Below, in pieces: positions 50,131 to 58,496 of a stretch of DNA of 64,000 nucleotides. Both the position numbers and the translations under genes were made by a program. The notes below the pieces were generated by a model. That model was not told the DNA's origin, did no database searches, and was given only the letters and a program-made list of their open reading frames with translations. Numbering within the stretch: position 1 is the stretch's first letter; each line of letters begins with the position of its first letter. The DNA is from Bradyrhizobium hipponense (GTDB lineage: Bacteria; Pseudomonadota; Alphaproteobacteria; Rhizobiales; Xanthobacteraceae), in the NCBI RefSeq assembly GCF_008123965.1, contig NZ_VSTH01000018.1, forward strand, positions 1-64,000, given 5' to 3'.

Positions 50131-51201
50131 ATGAGCGAGAATCCTCGCGTTGAATTTCAACCTACCGGCAATGGTGTGCGACGGCGCACGGTGCTGGTCG
50201 GCGCAGGGCTGGCGGCAACAGGCCTGGCGCTATCAGGCGGCGTTGCAGCAGCCGAACCAATAAAGCATGCATCGGTAGCCGAGCCGGTCAGCGGGCCCTA
50301 TCCGAAACCTCCTGCCGGAAGAACCGCCGGGCCGATCCTGCCGGGGCGCGGATCGGCGCTGGTCGGCAAGATCGCGGTGGTGACCGGTGCGGCCCGCGGA
50401 ATTGGCCGTGCGATTGCCGTCGAATTCGCCGCCAATGGTGCTGATGTTGTTGCCCTCGACATTGCAGGACCGGTCAGCCCGACTGCCGATGCAATTCCGG
50501 CCACGGAGGCAGAACTCGCCGAGACAGTGTCCGAGATCGAGAAGTATGGCCGGCGCGGCACCGCAGCCAAAGCGGACATTCGTGACATGAGGGCCTTGCG
50601 AGCAGTTGCCGAGAAAGTGGAGCGTGAACACGGAAAGATCGACATCGTTGTCGCCAATGCCGCCATTCAGGGTTGGAAACCGCTGATGGAAATGGACGAC
50701 ATGGACTGGCGCGACCAGATCGAGAACAATCTCAACGGGACCGCCAACACCGTTCGCGCCTTTGGACCCAAGCTGGTCGCCCGCAATCAGGGTCGCATCA
50801 TCCTGCTCTCTTCGATGCAAGGCAGAATGGGCACAGCGGATGGGGCAAGCTATTCCGCGTCAAAGTGGGGCATCTTGGGGCTGATGAAATCGGCTGCCCT
50901 GGAGCTCGGTCGGCACAACGTCACCGTCAATGCAATCTTGCCGGGACTGGTCGGCACGCCTTTGACCTACAATGAGCAGCGGTTCCGGGCGGCAATGGCA
51001 CAATCTAATCGCCAACCCCCAGCGCATCCGACCGCGCAGGAAACCTGGGACGCTCGGGCTCCGACTGTGCCGCTTCAGGTGGGATGGCTGCAGCCCGAAG
51101 ACATTTCGCCGGTGGCGGTCTTCCTGGCATCCGACGCCGCTGCGCTGGTAACCGGCAGCGAATTTGCAGTCACCGGTGGAGACGCGGCCAAGGTTAGCTG
51201 A
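50131..51201 (+). CDS. Tat-exported short-chain dehydrogenase/reductase, 356 aa
   Basis: ATG 50131 follows AAAGGAG. The N-terminus carries a twin-arginine signal (VRRRTVLVGAGLAATGLALSGG) before a standard SDR domain: TGAARGIG, the NAAI block, a catalytic Ser in LLSSMQ and YSASK. SDR enzymes are usually cytosolic, and a Tat signal implies export with NAD(P) bound. The C-terminus (PEDISPVAVFLASDAAALVTGSEFAVTGG) is the usual SDR end. The substrate is unknown. It follows the DUF305 gene by 117 bp in the same direction. Confidence 0.9.
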   Translation: MSENPRVEFQPTGNGVRRRTVLVGAGLAATGLALSGGVAAAEPIKHASVAEPVSGPYPKPPAGRTAGPILPGRGSALVGKIAVVTGAARGIGRAIAVEFAANGADVVALDIAGPVSPTADAIPATEAELAETVSEIEKYGRRGTAAKADIRDMRALRAVAEKVEREHGKIDIVVANAAIQGWKPLMEMDDMDWRDQIENNLNGTANTVRAFGPKLVARNQGRIILLSSMQGRMGTADGASYSASKWGILGLMKSAALELGRHNVTVNAILPGLVGTPLTYNEQRFRAAMAQSNRQPPAHPTAQETWDARAPTVPLQVGWLQPEDISPVAVFLASDAAALVTGSEFAVTGGDAAKVS

Positions 51202-51401
51202 TCGATACGCGCGAACACGCGTGCTGCTCGTGTGGTCGGGCGGCACGCGCCGAAGCGCCCGAAGCCGATTTCATCCGCATCCTCCGCGTCAACAGTCCGC
51301 GTTTCGCGATCGGGCTGCGTGACCTGCTGGACCTCCTCGACGCCGGCAGCCACCCCGACATGCACCAGCCTCTCGCGCGACACGCGGCCTCCATCTCCTG
51401 A
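51198..51401 (+). pseudogene. CxxC-containing fragment without start codon
   Basis: Just after the SDR stop an open frame reads TREHACCSCGRAARAEAP, then DFIRILRVNSPRFAIGLRD and LLDLLDAGSHPDMHQPLARH before TGA 51399. It looks protein-like but has no start codon beyond CTG. An antisense frame (MPEAREERATRQAAALARFG) competes. The stretch 51402-51708 holds nothing supported. Confidence 0.25.
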
Positions 51402-51708
51402 ATGGCTACCGCGAGTACTCGCCGAGGCAGCAGGCCGTCCTTGACCGGCCCCGACATGACGGTCGCGGAGGCCAGCGGCTTGCCGAACCGCGCCAGAGCA
51501 GCCGCCTGGCGAGTTGCCCGCTCCTCTCTGGCCTCCGGCATCTCCTCAAGACCAGCCTCGGCCGCGTTGGCCCTGCGCGCGCATGATCAGCCTTGACCGG
51601 CCGAAGGTCGGCCATTTTCGACCGCTTGGCCAACATGAATGAGGCGGCGCTGTTCACGTGCAGGCAAGCGAGGGCGTTGGATCGAGCGCGAAGTCGCCCC
51701 TTTGTCGG

Positions 51709-52704
51709 TTATGCCGCCCTGCTGCGGGCCGGCGGTGCCATGAATTCGGGCCCGACGGGATCGCGAATGGTGGCCTTGAGGATGCGATCGATCTCCGCTT
51801 TCGCCGCGGCGTCGATACGCCATCCGCTTACCTGGTCAACCGGTTGCAACTGGTCTGGGTGGCGGGCGCCCCATAGCGAGCTCGTAATTCCCTGGTCAAG
51901 CATCCAGCGGATCGCCAAGTGGATGATACGCTTGCCGAACCGTCGTTGAGCGAGGTCGTCAAGTTGTCCGACGGTGCCAAGATATTGCGCAAAACGGGGC
52001 TGCCCGAATTTTGGATCGCTGCCGCGAAGGTCATCGCCTGTAAACACTGTATCAGGGCGCATGCGGCCCGACAGCAGGCCCCGGCAAAGCGCACCATAGC
52101 CAAAAGTCGCGATGTTGTTTTCGCGACAGTAGGGCAAGATTTCAGCCTCGATACCGCGCTCGAAGAGATTGTAGGGTGGCTGCACGACATGCAGCGGCGC
52201 AACCCGACGAAAGCGCTCCATCTGCATCACCGAAAAATTGCTGACGCCGATTGCGCGGATCTTGCCTTGCCGCAGCAAGCTGTCCATCGCCTCGGCAGTC
52301 TCTTCGATCTCCACAAGGGGATCCGGCCAGTGCACTTGGTAGACGTCGATATAATCGGTCCGAAGCCGTCGCAAGGAGTCGGTGACCTCCTTCAGGATGC
52401 GTGCTCTGGAGGCGTTGCGGAACACGCGTCCCTGGCTCCACTCAAGACCGACCTTGGTTGCAATGACCACGCGTCTGCGCAGATTGCCTTCTGCGAGCGC
52501 CTGGCCAACGAGCTCCTCGGAGTGCCCAAATCCGTAGGCGGGAGCGGTGTCGATCACGTTGACGCCGCGTTTGATGGCGGTCCGGATCGTTGCGATCGAT
52601 TCGGTTTCGTCGGTCCCGCCCCACATCCAACCGCCGATAGCCCAGGTGCCAAGTGCTACGCGCGACACGTTGATGTTGGTGCCGGGAATATTGACGTGTT
52701 CCAT
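51709..52704 (-). CDS. Aldo/keto reductase, 331 aa
   Basis: ATG 52704 follows AAGGTGAG; ATG 52737 would overlap the upstream gene. The catalytic tetrad is visible: Asp and Tyr in DTAPAYGFGHSEELVGQAL, Lys in VIATKVG and His in VYQVHWPDP. The NADPH-binding C-terminal part contains GVSNFSVMQMERF. It reduces aldehydes or ketones. It starts 14 bp after the dehydrogenase at 52718, so the two may work on related substrates. Confidence 0.92.
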   Translation of the reverse strand: MEHVNIPGTNINVSRVALGTWAIGGWMWGGTDETESIATIRTAIKRGVNVIDTAPAYGFGHSEELVGQALAEGNLRRRVVIATKVGLEWSQGRVFRNASRARILKEVTDSLRRLRTDYIDVYQVHWPDPLVEIEETAEAMDSLLRQGKIRAIGVSNFSVMQMERFRRVAPLHVVQPPYNLFERGIEAEILPYCRENNIATFGYGALCRGLLSGRMRPDTVFTGDDLRGSDPKFGQPRFAQYLGTVGQLDDLAQRRFGKRIIHLAIRWMLDQGITSSLWGARHPDQLQPVDQVSGWRIDAAAKAEIDRILKATIRDPVGPEFMAPPARSRAA

Positions 52705-52717
52705 TTGCAGCTCACCT

Positions 52718-53746
52718 TTATAGGGTCGATCGAGCATGAAGCGGCTCCTGTTGTGTTGGGCTTTCGAACTTTGTGTTTGCAGGAGATTTCCCGGGCGCGA
52801 CGCTCAGTCCGGCCTCCTCGGAGGCCAGCAAGCCAAGCGCAGACCAATCCAGCTCAGAATATCCGCGCGCTATCCCGGTGATGAAGCGGTCGCGAACGAC
52901 GCTGAGAGTAGGCATTGGTACGCCTGCCTGCTCCGCCTCCTGGAGCACCAGCCGCATGTCCTTGAGCGCGAGTGGGAAGACGAGGCCGCCGGTGCGGTAT
53001 TGTTGTCCTGCGATCTTGCTGCCATAAACTTGAAGGAAGCGGCTTCCGAACATCGTGCCGGTCATAATGGCCAGCAACTCCTCGGCATCGAGCCCGCGTT
53101 TGCGGGCGAGCGCACAAATCTCCCCCAGGATTTCCAGATTGGCTGCGATCATGGCGTTGCCGGCCAGCTTGATCAAGTTGGCCGTCGCCGGAGTGCTGCC
53201 TACCGTAAAAGTATGCTGGCCGAGCAGATCGAAGATCGGCTGGCAGCGCGCGAGCTCCGGCGGCGCGCCGGCGGCAATGACAAACAGCTGGCGGGTCTTC
53301 GCGGCATCAGGGTTTCCGAATACAGGGGCTGCAACATAGCTCTGACCATTTCGTGCATGTTCGCTTGCCAGCTGGGACGCCGTTGTGGAGCTGATCGTGC
53401 TCATCGAGAGATGGATTGCACGCGGCATCAAGCCCATGAGCAGGCCGGCAATGCCGAGATCCCTTCGACCAAACGCGATCTGTTGAACGGCTGCATCGTC
53501 AGGCAGCATGCTGATGACCAGCTCGCACTCGAACAGGTCGCTAAAGGTTGTCGTCGGCTCAAGGCCGAGCGCCGCGAGGACTCTTTTTTGCTCCGGGCGC
53601 CGGACATAGGCGACCACGTCTTGACCGGCAGCGGCGAGATTTGCCGCCATCGCGGTCCCCATTCGTCCGAGACCGATAAAACCGATCCGGCCTGCGTGCA
53701 GCCCGCGTCGCCGGCTGGCCCCCGAATTCGCCTCTGCATTGGCCAT
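52718..53746 (-). CDS. 3-hydroxyisobutyrate dehydrogenase-family NAD(P)-dependent oxidoreductase, 342 aa
   Basis: The Rossmann signature IGFIGLGRMGTAMAANLAAAG is at about 20-40, followed by SMLPDDAAV, HLSMSTISSTTA and the catalytic-Lys region NLIKLAGNAMIAANLE. This family reduces or oxidises beta-hydroxyacids. A 19-residue N-terminal extension rich in Ala/Ser/Arg precedes the fold. A weak version of the shared element (TTAAAAAGGAGTTCAG at 53855) lies about 109 bases upstream. Specific substrate unknown. Confidence 0.9.
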   Translation of the reverse strand: MANAEANSGASRRRGLHAGRIGFIGLGRMGTAMAANLAAAGQDVVAYVRRPEQKRVLAALGLEPTTTFSDLFECELVISMLPDDAAVQQIAFGRRDLGIAGLLMGLMPRAIHLSMSTISSTTASQLASEHARNGQSYVAAPVFGNPDAAKTRQLFVIAAGAPPELARCQPIFDLLGQHTFTVGSTPATANLIKLAGNAMIAANLEILGEICALARKRGLDAEELLAIMTGTMFGSRFLQVYGSKIAGQQYRTGGLVFPLALKDMRLVLQEAEQAGVPMPTLSVVRDRFITGIARGYSELDWSALGLLASEEAGLSVAPGKSPANTKFESPTQQEPLHARSTL

Positions 53747-54018
53747 TGACCGCTCTTCCTAATGTTTGTTCGTGAGACCGGATCGTCACGCCGTCGAGCA
53801 CATTCAGGGTCGACGTCGCGAATACCGAGTTGGTGGCGCCGGAGGCAAATCCAATTAAAAAGGAGTTCAGGTGGCGGGAGGCCGTTTGATCCTGCCGAGA
53901 GCGAGTGCGACGCCTTGATCTTTGCTCTGCATCCGAGGAGCCTGCCACCGAGCGAGGCGGCAAGGGATCGGCACGGCAGCGGAAACCCTCCACCCGATAC
54001 AGTGGCTCGTTCTCGCCG
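53747..54018. other. Intergenic with a weak shared-element match
   Basis: Contains TTAAAAAGGAGTTCAG at 53855-53870, which matches CTAAATTCGAGTTTAG-like sites at 11-12 of 16 positions. No gene is supported here. Confidence 0.3.
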
Positions 54019-54378
54019 TCAGCCGCAGTAGGGTGGCCAGAGATTGCGCGGACGACCATAGTAGAGATCGTAGCAGTCAAGGCCGTTGTCGAAGATAGCA
54101 CCGTACCTCGGCCAGACGCCGCCGAAACGGTGCATGGAATCATGGTGTAAACCCGAACCATAGGCGCCCACATGATTACCCGGGCCGATGCGGCCGGCGC
54201 CAAAGCCACCCATGTGGGTGCCACCGATTGCACCCATATGGACTGCTCCACCGAAACCGCCCATATGACCACCTCCAAACCCGCCCATGTGGCCGCCGCC
54301 ACCGCGTGCCTCTGCCGTCGCCGTAAGCAGGCTTGCCGCAAGTGTCGTCGTAACCAGCATTGTCAACAGTCGTCTCAT
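54019..54378 (-). CDS. Secreted Gly/His/Met-rich repeat protein, 119 aa
   Basis: ATG 54378 follows AAGGAAATG. Signal peptide MRRLLTMLVTTTLAASLLTATAEA, then repeats of the type GGHMGGFGG (about five), and a C-terminal segment with two Cys (LDCYDLYYGRP, PPYCG). The His and Met in the repeats could bind copper or nickel; related repeats occur in Bradyrhizobium proteins. The repeat region may also be disordered and the Cys-bearing tail folded. Confidence 0.7.
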   Translation of the reverse strand: MRRLLTMLVTTTLAASLLTATAEARGGGGHMGGFGGGHMGGFGGAVHMGAIGGTHMGGFGAGRIGPGNHVGAYGSGLHHDSMHRFGGVWPRYGAIFDNGLDCYDLYYGRPRNLWPPYCG

Positions 54379-54788
54379 CACGTCATTTCCTTTCCGGTTG
54401 GGCAAGACCACAGATTTTCAGCGTTTCGAAGTCAGATCGAAGTTTCTCTCTCCGAAATCAGCACCGGTATTTGCGTCTCTGTCAGCAAGTGCGAACCTCG
54501 GCTGGCCATTAAAAGGAACATCCTCTCACGCTGTTTCAAAACAACGAGAGGATCTCGATAGAACGAGCGATCACCGATTTGTTAGCTCGGCTTTCTTGCT
54601 GCCGCACGCCTGCATGCGCCTGCCAATTTTCCCGCAATGGCGATCGGCCGACGCACAGCTTGTGCACGAGCGACTGTCGAATCAGCGGCATTTCGACAAG
54701 CGCTTGATGCGGCGCATTTTCCGACGGACGAAAAGCCGTGGTCCTCTGCCGATTGGATGGATGGTCATTGCGAAAGGCTCACAACGCG
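54379..54788. other. Intergenic, nothing recognised
   Basis: About 410 bases before the small-protein cluster at 54789. Several open frames exist on the plus strand, but none has a ribosome site, and composition is unconvincing. No repeat was found. Confidence 0.45.
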
Positions 54789-54893
54789 TTGAATGATCGC
54801 GAGCCACTTGTGCGTTCAGAAGCCAAATATCTGATCGCATCTCGTCTGGAGCGGCTCAAGCGTCTTGGCCGCTTGCATCCAGACGAGAAGTAG
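54789..54893 (+). CDS. Possible 34-aa leader peptide with TTG start
   Basis: The frame TTG 54789 to TAG 54893 reads NDREPLVRSEAKYLIASRLE and then RLKRLGRLHPDEK, strongly helical and protein-like. The stop is directly followed by the ATG of the secreted protein (TAGATG). The same bases form a long hairpin (TCTCGTCTGGA at 54840 pairing with TCCAGACGAGA at 54878). It may be a translationally coupled peptide or the tail of a decayed gene. Confidence 0.35.
   Translation: MNDREPLVRSEAKYLIASRLERLKRLGRLHPDEK
54840..54888 (+). promoter_or_regulatory. Long imperfect hairpin just before the 54894 start codon
   Basis: Outer arms of 11 bp (54840-54850 and 54878-54888), then GCGGC/GCCGC and CAAG/CTTG inner pairs around CGT, with a 5-base bulge. 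The hairpin ends 6 bases before the ATG and takes up part of the purine-rich ribosome site, so it may lower translation unless opened. Confidence 0.5.
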
Positions 54894-55133
54894 ATGACCA
54901 AAATCAAGCTGATGGCCGGTGCATTGATTGCTACCGCCATGCTCGTAACGCCCGGCGCGGCTCGCGAGAGTAACATTGCTCAGCGGCACGTCACACGCGA
55001 AGCCAATCCAGGCGCTTTCAACGGCTTCCCATCTGTCGACAGGCGGGCGGGCACTCCAACGCACCACGTTGATTCATCAGAGACAGCTCCCGGGGGCGTT
55101 TGCGACTTCGGCGACAACCCGATGATCTGCTGA
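54894..55133 (+). CDS. Small secreted protein, 79 aa, paralogue of 37191-37418
   Basis: ATG 54894. Signal peptide MTKIKLMAGALIATAMLVTP, then REANPGAFNGFPSV, a Thr/His-rich stretch, and two Cys near the end (GGVCDFGDNPMIC). The first 30 residues match the protein at 37191, and the Cys pattern differs. Function unknown. The hairpin in the leader hints at post-transcriptional control. Confidence 0.7.
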   Translation: MTKIKLMAGALIATAMLVTPGAARESNIAQRHVTREANPGAFNGFPSVDRRAGTPTHHVDSSETAPGGVCDFGDNPMIC

Positions 55134-55611
55134 TACCGGCGTACTCCCGGCATGGGGCGAGTCCCAAGATCGGTTAGGAGGTCACTGTTAAAGCCAGACG
55201 CTCGTCCAACGCGGACGAGTTGGTGGGAGGCGCCATCCAGCCAAAGACGGATCGGATGCGTGCCCCAAAGAAGTGATCATGACAATGTTGGCCAATGATG
55301 TAGCGGTCGAGATTGTCGCCCCTAGTCATCGGGGCCGCGCACCGATCTCCGCCAGCACGCACTCGGCATTTCATCAAGTACAATCAGCCAAAGGTGACGA
55401 GGCTCGTCAAGCTCAGTTGAAGTTTCTGATTGCCGTGGCAAGCGAAGCTCTCGTCAAAGCAATCGGTTTATCGGCAACGAAGTTGTCGACGCCTCTCGAA
55501 AAGGGCAGTTGCTGCAGCATAGCGAAAGCCTACTCGCAGGAACGTATCAGCTATCGCCACAAGATGGGCACATTTCTCTCTTTTCCAGTTTCTTATCTGG
55601 AGCCAATCACT
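55134..55611. other. Intergenic, possible alternative N-terminal extension of the next gene
   Basis: A plus-strand frame in phase with the gene at 55612 runs from ATG 55273, but its sequence has no signal or domain and a much weaker composition. No independent gene is supported. Confidence 0.4.
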
Positions 55612-56010
55612 GTGAAATCATTCCTTCTTTTGTCTGTCGCCCTCGCCGCGACGACCTTGGTCTCGTCACAAGCGGTTGGGCGAACCATTTCCGATGAGCA
55701 AATGATGAAGCTGGATCTCGGGGCCCGCGTCGAACAACGCTGCAACAGGCGCGCGATGGGTCTTGTTGGACGCGAGCACCGGGGCTTCCACCCGGACGAA
55801 CTCGTTGCCTACGCTTACGGCGATCCTCGAAGCTCAGGCGCCGTTGTTGATGCGTCAGGAGCGGCTGTCCGGAGCGGCAACGCCTGGTATCACCTCGCCT
55901 ATTCGTGCCAGACCTCAGCCGATGGCCTCAAGATCGAACGGTTCAAATACTCGCTCGGCGGTGCCATCCCCAAAGGCGATTGGGCCGAACATTACCTCGT
56001 TGCACCTTGA
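55612..56010 (+). CDS. Secreted DUF930-like protein, 132 aa
   Basis: GTG 55612 with GGAG nine bases before opens a clear signal peptide (MKSFLLLSVALAATTLVSSQAVG). The mature part reads ISDEQMMKLDLGARVEQRCN and ends HLAYSCQTSADGLKIERFKYS, with two Cys. The L-D-x-x-x-R-x-E-Q-R-C pattern is typical of DUF930, from memory. Periplasmic, function unknown. Longer starts to 55273 are possible but would hide the signal peptide. Confidence 0.65.
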   Translation: MKSFLLLSVALAATTLVSSQAVGRTISDEQMMKLDLGARVEQRCNRRAMGLVGREHRGFHPDELVAYAYGDPRSSGAVVDASGAAVRSGNAWYHLAYSCQTSADGLKIERFKYSLGGAIPKGDWAEHYLVAP

Positions 56011-56510
56011 GCCTACGTTGTGAAACGCCGGTTGACGCGTTTCTCCTGGTTAGGGCCGGTCGTGTTCGGGCTGGTAGCGGCGTCGTGGCGCTGCGTTTGC
56101 GATTGATCTCGTTCTGCCGCTCACCATGCGCAAGCATAGCCCTAGTCCGACGCATTCTGCCTAAAGAACCTTCTGGGATGCCGCAGAGTGTCGGTCGTGG
56201 CTCGACGGCCGCTCGTGGGCAAGCAGGGTCGACATGAGCACATTCGAGTGGTACAAACACCAAATCTTCCGTTGGGTTAAATCGTTGATTTTGTTGGAGT
56301 TTGGTGGATTGATGTCCAGTCCGCCCCTGGGCACGACAGCTCTTCTAAGAGCCCGATATCAAAAGCAATTCAGTAATTTCAACGGCTGTGGGCAAGCGCC
56401 ACGAAGCCCGATGCCATGCACGCCACGCGCCGCTCGGGCGTCAACTGCAAGTTCGCGTCAGTTGTGTTGCTTGTCATCGGAGGCGCGGGTTGATCACCAA
56501 CGATCGAAAG
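56011..56510. other. Intergenic, nothing supported
   Basis: Five hundred bases with only short frames. A 27-aa frame from GTG 56021 (VKRRLTRFSWLGPVVFG) looks like a signal peptide that stops early. No repeat or hairpin other than the terminator that follows. Confidence 0.4.
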
Positions 56511-56538
56511 GAAATGGCCCGCTTCGACGGGCCATTTC
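56511..56538 (-). terminator. Rho-independent-type terminator after the 56566 gene
   Basis: GAAATGGCCCG (56511) and CGGGCCATTTC (56528) form a perfect 11-bp stem around CTTCGA. It lies 28 bases past the stop of the minus-strand gene. The stem includes A/T runs that can act in both directions. Confidence 0.75.
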
Positions 56539-56565
56539 TGTGCGCAGCTTGCTGCATGATCGGGC

Positions 56566-56880
56566 TCACCAGTAGGGATCTACAACGACATCCGTCGCGT
56601 AGCGGTATCCCGAATAGGGCGCCAGTGGCGCGAGGTGCGAATATACAGGGGCGGGCACATAGGCGGGACGGCCTACCACAATGCGCTCGCGCACGATCGC
56701 TGGCGGCGCAACGAAAGGCGTGGGCGCGATGTACGCGCTGCCCGGGGCTACTACCACAGGGTAGGGCTGAACATAAGGGTCGACATATAGCGCCTGCGCG
56801 GACGCTCCGGTAGCGCCGATGCCCAATGAGCCGGCTATTGCAAGGCCGGCAATCGAGAGCTTGTTCGCCGTTGCTGTCAT
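56566..56880 (-). CDS. Secreted Pro/Val/Tyr-rich protein, 104 aa
   Basis: ATG 56880. Signal peptide of about 31 residues (ending GASA), then LYVDPYVQPYPVVVAPG, TPFVAPPAIVRERIVVG and a Tyr-rich end with DVVVDPYW. A repetitive Tyr/Pro/Val protein with no Cys. Such proteins occur in Bradyrhizobium as single-copy secreted hypotheticals. A strong terminator follows. Confidence 0.7.
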   Translation of the reverse strand: MTATANKLSIAGLAIAGSLGIGATGASAQALYVDPYVQPYPVVVAPGSAYIAPTPFVAPPAIVRERIVVGRPAYVPAPVYSHLAPLAPYSGYRYATDVVVDPYW

Positions 56881-57077
56881 ATTCCGCAACTCCTTTGCTT
56901 CTTTTTGCGACCTCCATCCGAAACCAACAGTGCGCATCGTGGTTCCCGGTTCCGCCTTGTTATTCCAAGGTTATTGAGTGTCATCTTGTTGTGGCAGCCT
57001 CGCTGCCAGGATCGGCCAGGATGTCTCGGCAGGAGAAGTCCAGACGGCACCAGTCGCGACGGCTTACGCTGCTGAAG

Positions 57078-57302
57078 TCAGCCACGACGCTTCAGCTGGT
57101 CGGCCGCGGCGCGTCTCGCCGCTATTGCCATCCAGTCCCGCAACAGTCCCTTGTCCTCCCTTGAAAAGGAGGCTCGCCGCTTAAGATCCTCCAGCGTCTC
57201 ACCGGGATGGCATCGCTCGAAATCTTCGCGGATCAACGTCTCAAGGTAAGCCCGTTCCTCTTCAGAGACTGAGCGGAGACCGTAATAGGAGTTGGTCGGC
57301 AT
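57078..57302 (-). CDS. Small conserved protein, 74 aa
   Basis: ATG 57302 opens MPTNSYYGLRSVSEEERAYL; a helical, charged protein with FERCHPGETLEDLKRRASFS and RDWMAIAARRAAADQLKRRG. It starts 15 bp after the host-attachment-like gene, on the same strand, so they form a unit. Unrecognised, but composition and codon use support it. Confidence 0.65.
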   Translation of the reverse strand: MPTNSYYGLRSVSEEERAYLETLIREDFERCHPGETLEDLKRRASFSREDKGLLRDWMAIAARRAAADQLKRRG

Positions 57303-57317
57303 GATCGGCCGCCACGA

Positions 57318-57776
57318 TCAGGCGGTCAGGTATTGCGATATGTCGCTGATGGTGAGGCCGGTCAGGTCCTTCGCAATTTCCGCGACGACGCGCTTTTCAA
57401 CTGCGGGAGAATATGATCGGCGCAGGTCCGCGAGCGTCCGCGGCGGCGCTACAATGACAATCCGCTCCAAATGTGACTCTTCCAAAACGCGATCCAGGGC
57501 GCTGGCGACCGTGCGGGCGAACCGTTGTTTCCCGATGTTGTGCCAGTCGGTCTGCTCCATCGCGCTGCGGTTCGGCTCGGTGCCAGACAGCGCTCGTCCC
57601 GGCCTGTCTGATCCTTGTTCATGGGTCGGCGGGTTCTCATCTTCAAACACCTGCAGGACTTTCAGGCGTGGCTCTAGGCCGGTCCCTTCATTGAGGAGAA
57701 AGAGAGCCTTGCGGCCGTCTCCGACAAAAACAACTGCGCGATGTGGCAGCCTGATGTACGGCTTTCTGTTCGGCAT
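57318..57776 (-). CDS. Host attachment protein family (AtsE-like), 152 aa
   Basis: ATG 57776 opens MPNRKPYIRLPHRAVVFVGDGRKALFLLNEGT, the host-attachment family start; an upstream ATG would add a poor basic leader. The family pattern continues with FARTVASALDRVLEESHLERIVIVAPPRTLADLR (in parts) and a C-terminal EIAKDLTGLTISDISQYL. Members were first linked to plant attachment in Agrobacterium but are widespread and probably have a general role. The length is right. It shares a transcript with the small gene at 57078. Confidence 0.9.
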   Translation of the reverse strand: MPNRKPYIRLPHRAVVFVGDGRKALFLLNEGTGLEPRLKVLQVFEDENPPTHEQGSDRPGRALSGTEPNRSAMEQTDWHNIGKQRFARTVASALDRVLEESHLERIVIVAPPRTLADLRRSYSPAVEKRVVAEIAKDLTGLTISDISQYLTA

Positions 57777-58079
57777 GAACGCCTCGCGAACTTCAGCTTT
57801 CGATCGCGCGCCGCGAAGGCGCTGTCGCGATTGCGGGCTAGACTTCCAGATGGCGTGCACTCGCACCGACATCCTTCTTCTTCTTGATCTATTTGCCTCC
57901 CATTCGTGACGGCTCCCCTGTTATCGGCCATGCAAGTCTCCCTGCTCATGGACAATAACCGTGAGGGGGCGAGGTCTGTTCCGCCACCCTCAGACCCCGC
58001 GTTACTGGCGGCCGAGGGCGTCTTGAAATTCTTCACGCCGTTCCCACATCTCCGGCCGTCGAGGATCGGTTTGCCCAAT

Positions 58080-58106
58080 CTTGACAGAACGGATGTCCGG
58101 CATACG
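58080..58106 (+). promoter_or_regulatory. Candidate RpoH (sigma-32) promoter for the dnaJ operon
   Basis: CTTGAC (58080-58085), 15 bases, CATACG (58101-58106) resemble the rhizobial RpoH consensus CTTGAC/A with a CATAT-like -10. It lies about 60 bases before the first gene of the dnaJ unit. Spacing is within the accepted range but the -10 is imperfect. Confidence 0.45.
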
Positions 58107-58110
58107 AATC

Positions 58111-58146
58111 GAGGTGGCTTGGGACCCATCTCGCTTAAGCCACCTC
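58111..58146 (+). promoter_or_regulatory. Leader hairpin before the dnaJ unit
   Basis: GAGGTGGCTT (58111-58120) pairs exactly with AAGCCACCTC (58137-58146) around 16 bases. It lies between the candidate RpoH promoter and the ATG at 58165. A temperature-sensitive RNA role is possible but no ROSE-type sequence is recognisable. Confidence 0.4.
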
Positions 58147-58164
58147 CTGAAGAAAGGTGAAGCC

Positions 58165-58482
58165 ATGGCGCGCCGGCTAGAGGGCGGTCTCGGCGGCGAC
58201 ACGCTTTATGATTTCCTGGACGGGTGGGATCCAGACGACTTCTTGTATCCCGCCTACGCATTCGAGCACCGATCTCACGTCGTTAGTGATCCTGACCTGA
58301 CGCTCAGTGAAGATGGGGCAATTCTTGCGTCGTCGGCGTCGGATGCCCGCGCGCCAGAGGATATTCCTCACCTGCGCCGCTCTCCCGGCGGCAAGCGGCC
58401 GGTTCTGTTCTATGAGGGTGATGGAGGCTCTCCGCGCCTTGGACAAGCAGGTCATCTACCGCGAGGCCGCTGGCGGCGATAA
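58165..58482 (+). CDS. Hypothetical protein before dnaJ, possibly frameshifted
   Basis: ATG 58165 follows AAAGGTGAAG. The first 60 residues (MARRLEGGLGGDTLYDFLDG, DDFLYPAYAFEHRSHVVSDP) have good codon bias. Later residues become Pro/Gly/Arg-rich, while the next frame reads sensibly (RVMEALRALDKQVIYREAAGG) up to a TGA at 58511-58513 that overlaps the dnaJ start. A single-base slip near 58320 would join both parts into about 115 residues. The family is unknown; with this position it may be a dnaJ partner. Confidence 0.4.
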   Translation: MARRLEGGLGGDTLYDFLDGWDPDDFLYPAYAFEHRSHVVSDPDLTLSEDGAILASSASDARAPEDIPHLRRSPGGKRPVLFYEGDGGSPRLGQAGHLPRGRWRR

Positions 58483-58496
58483 GGCAAGTTGGGACC

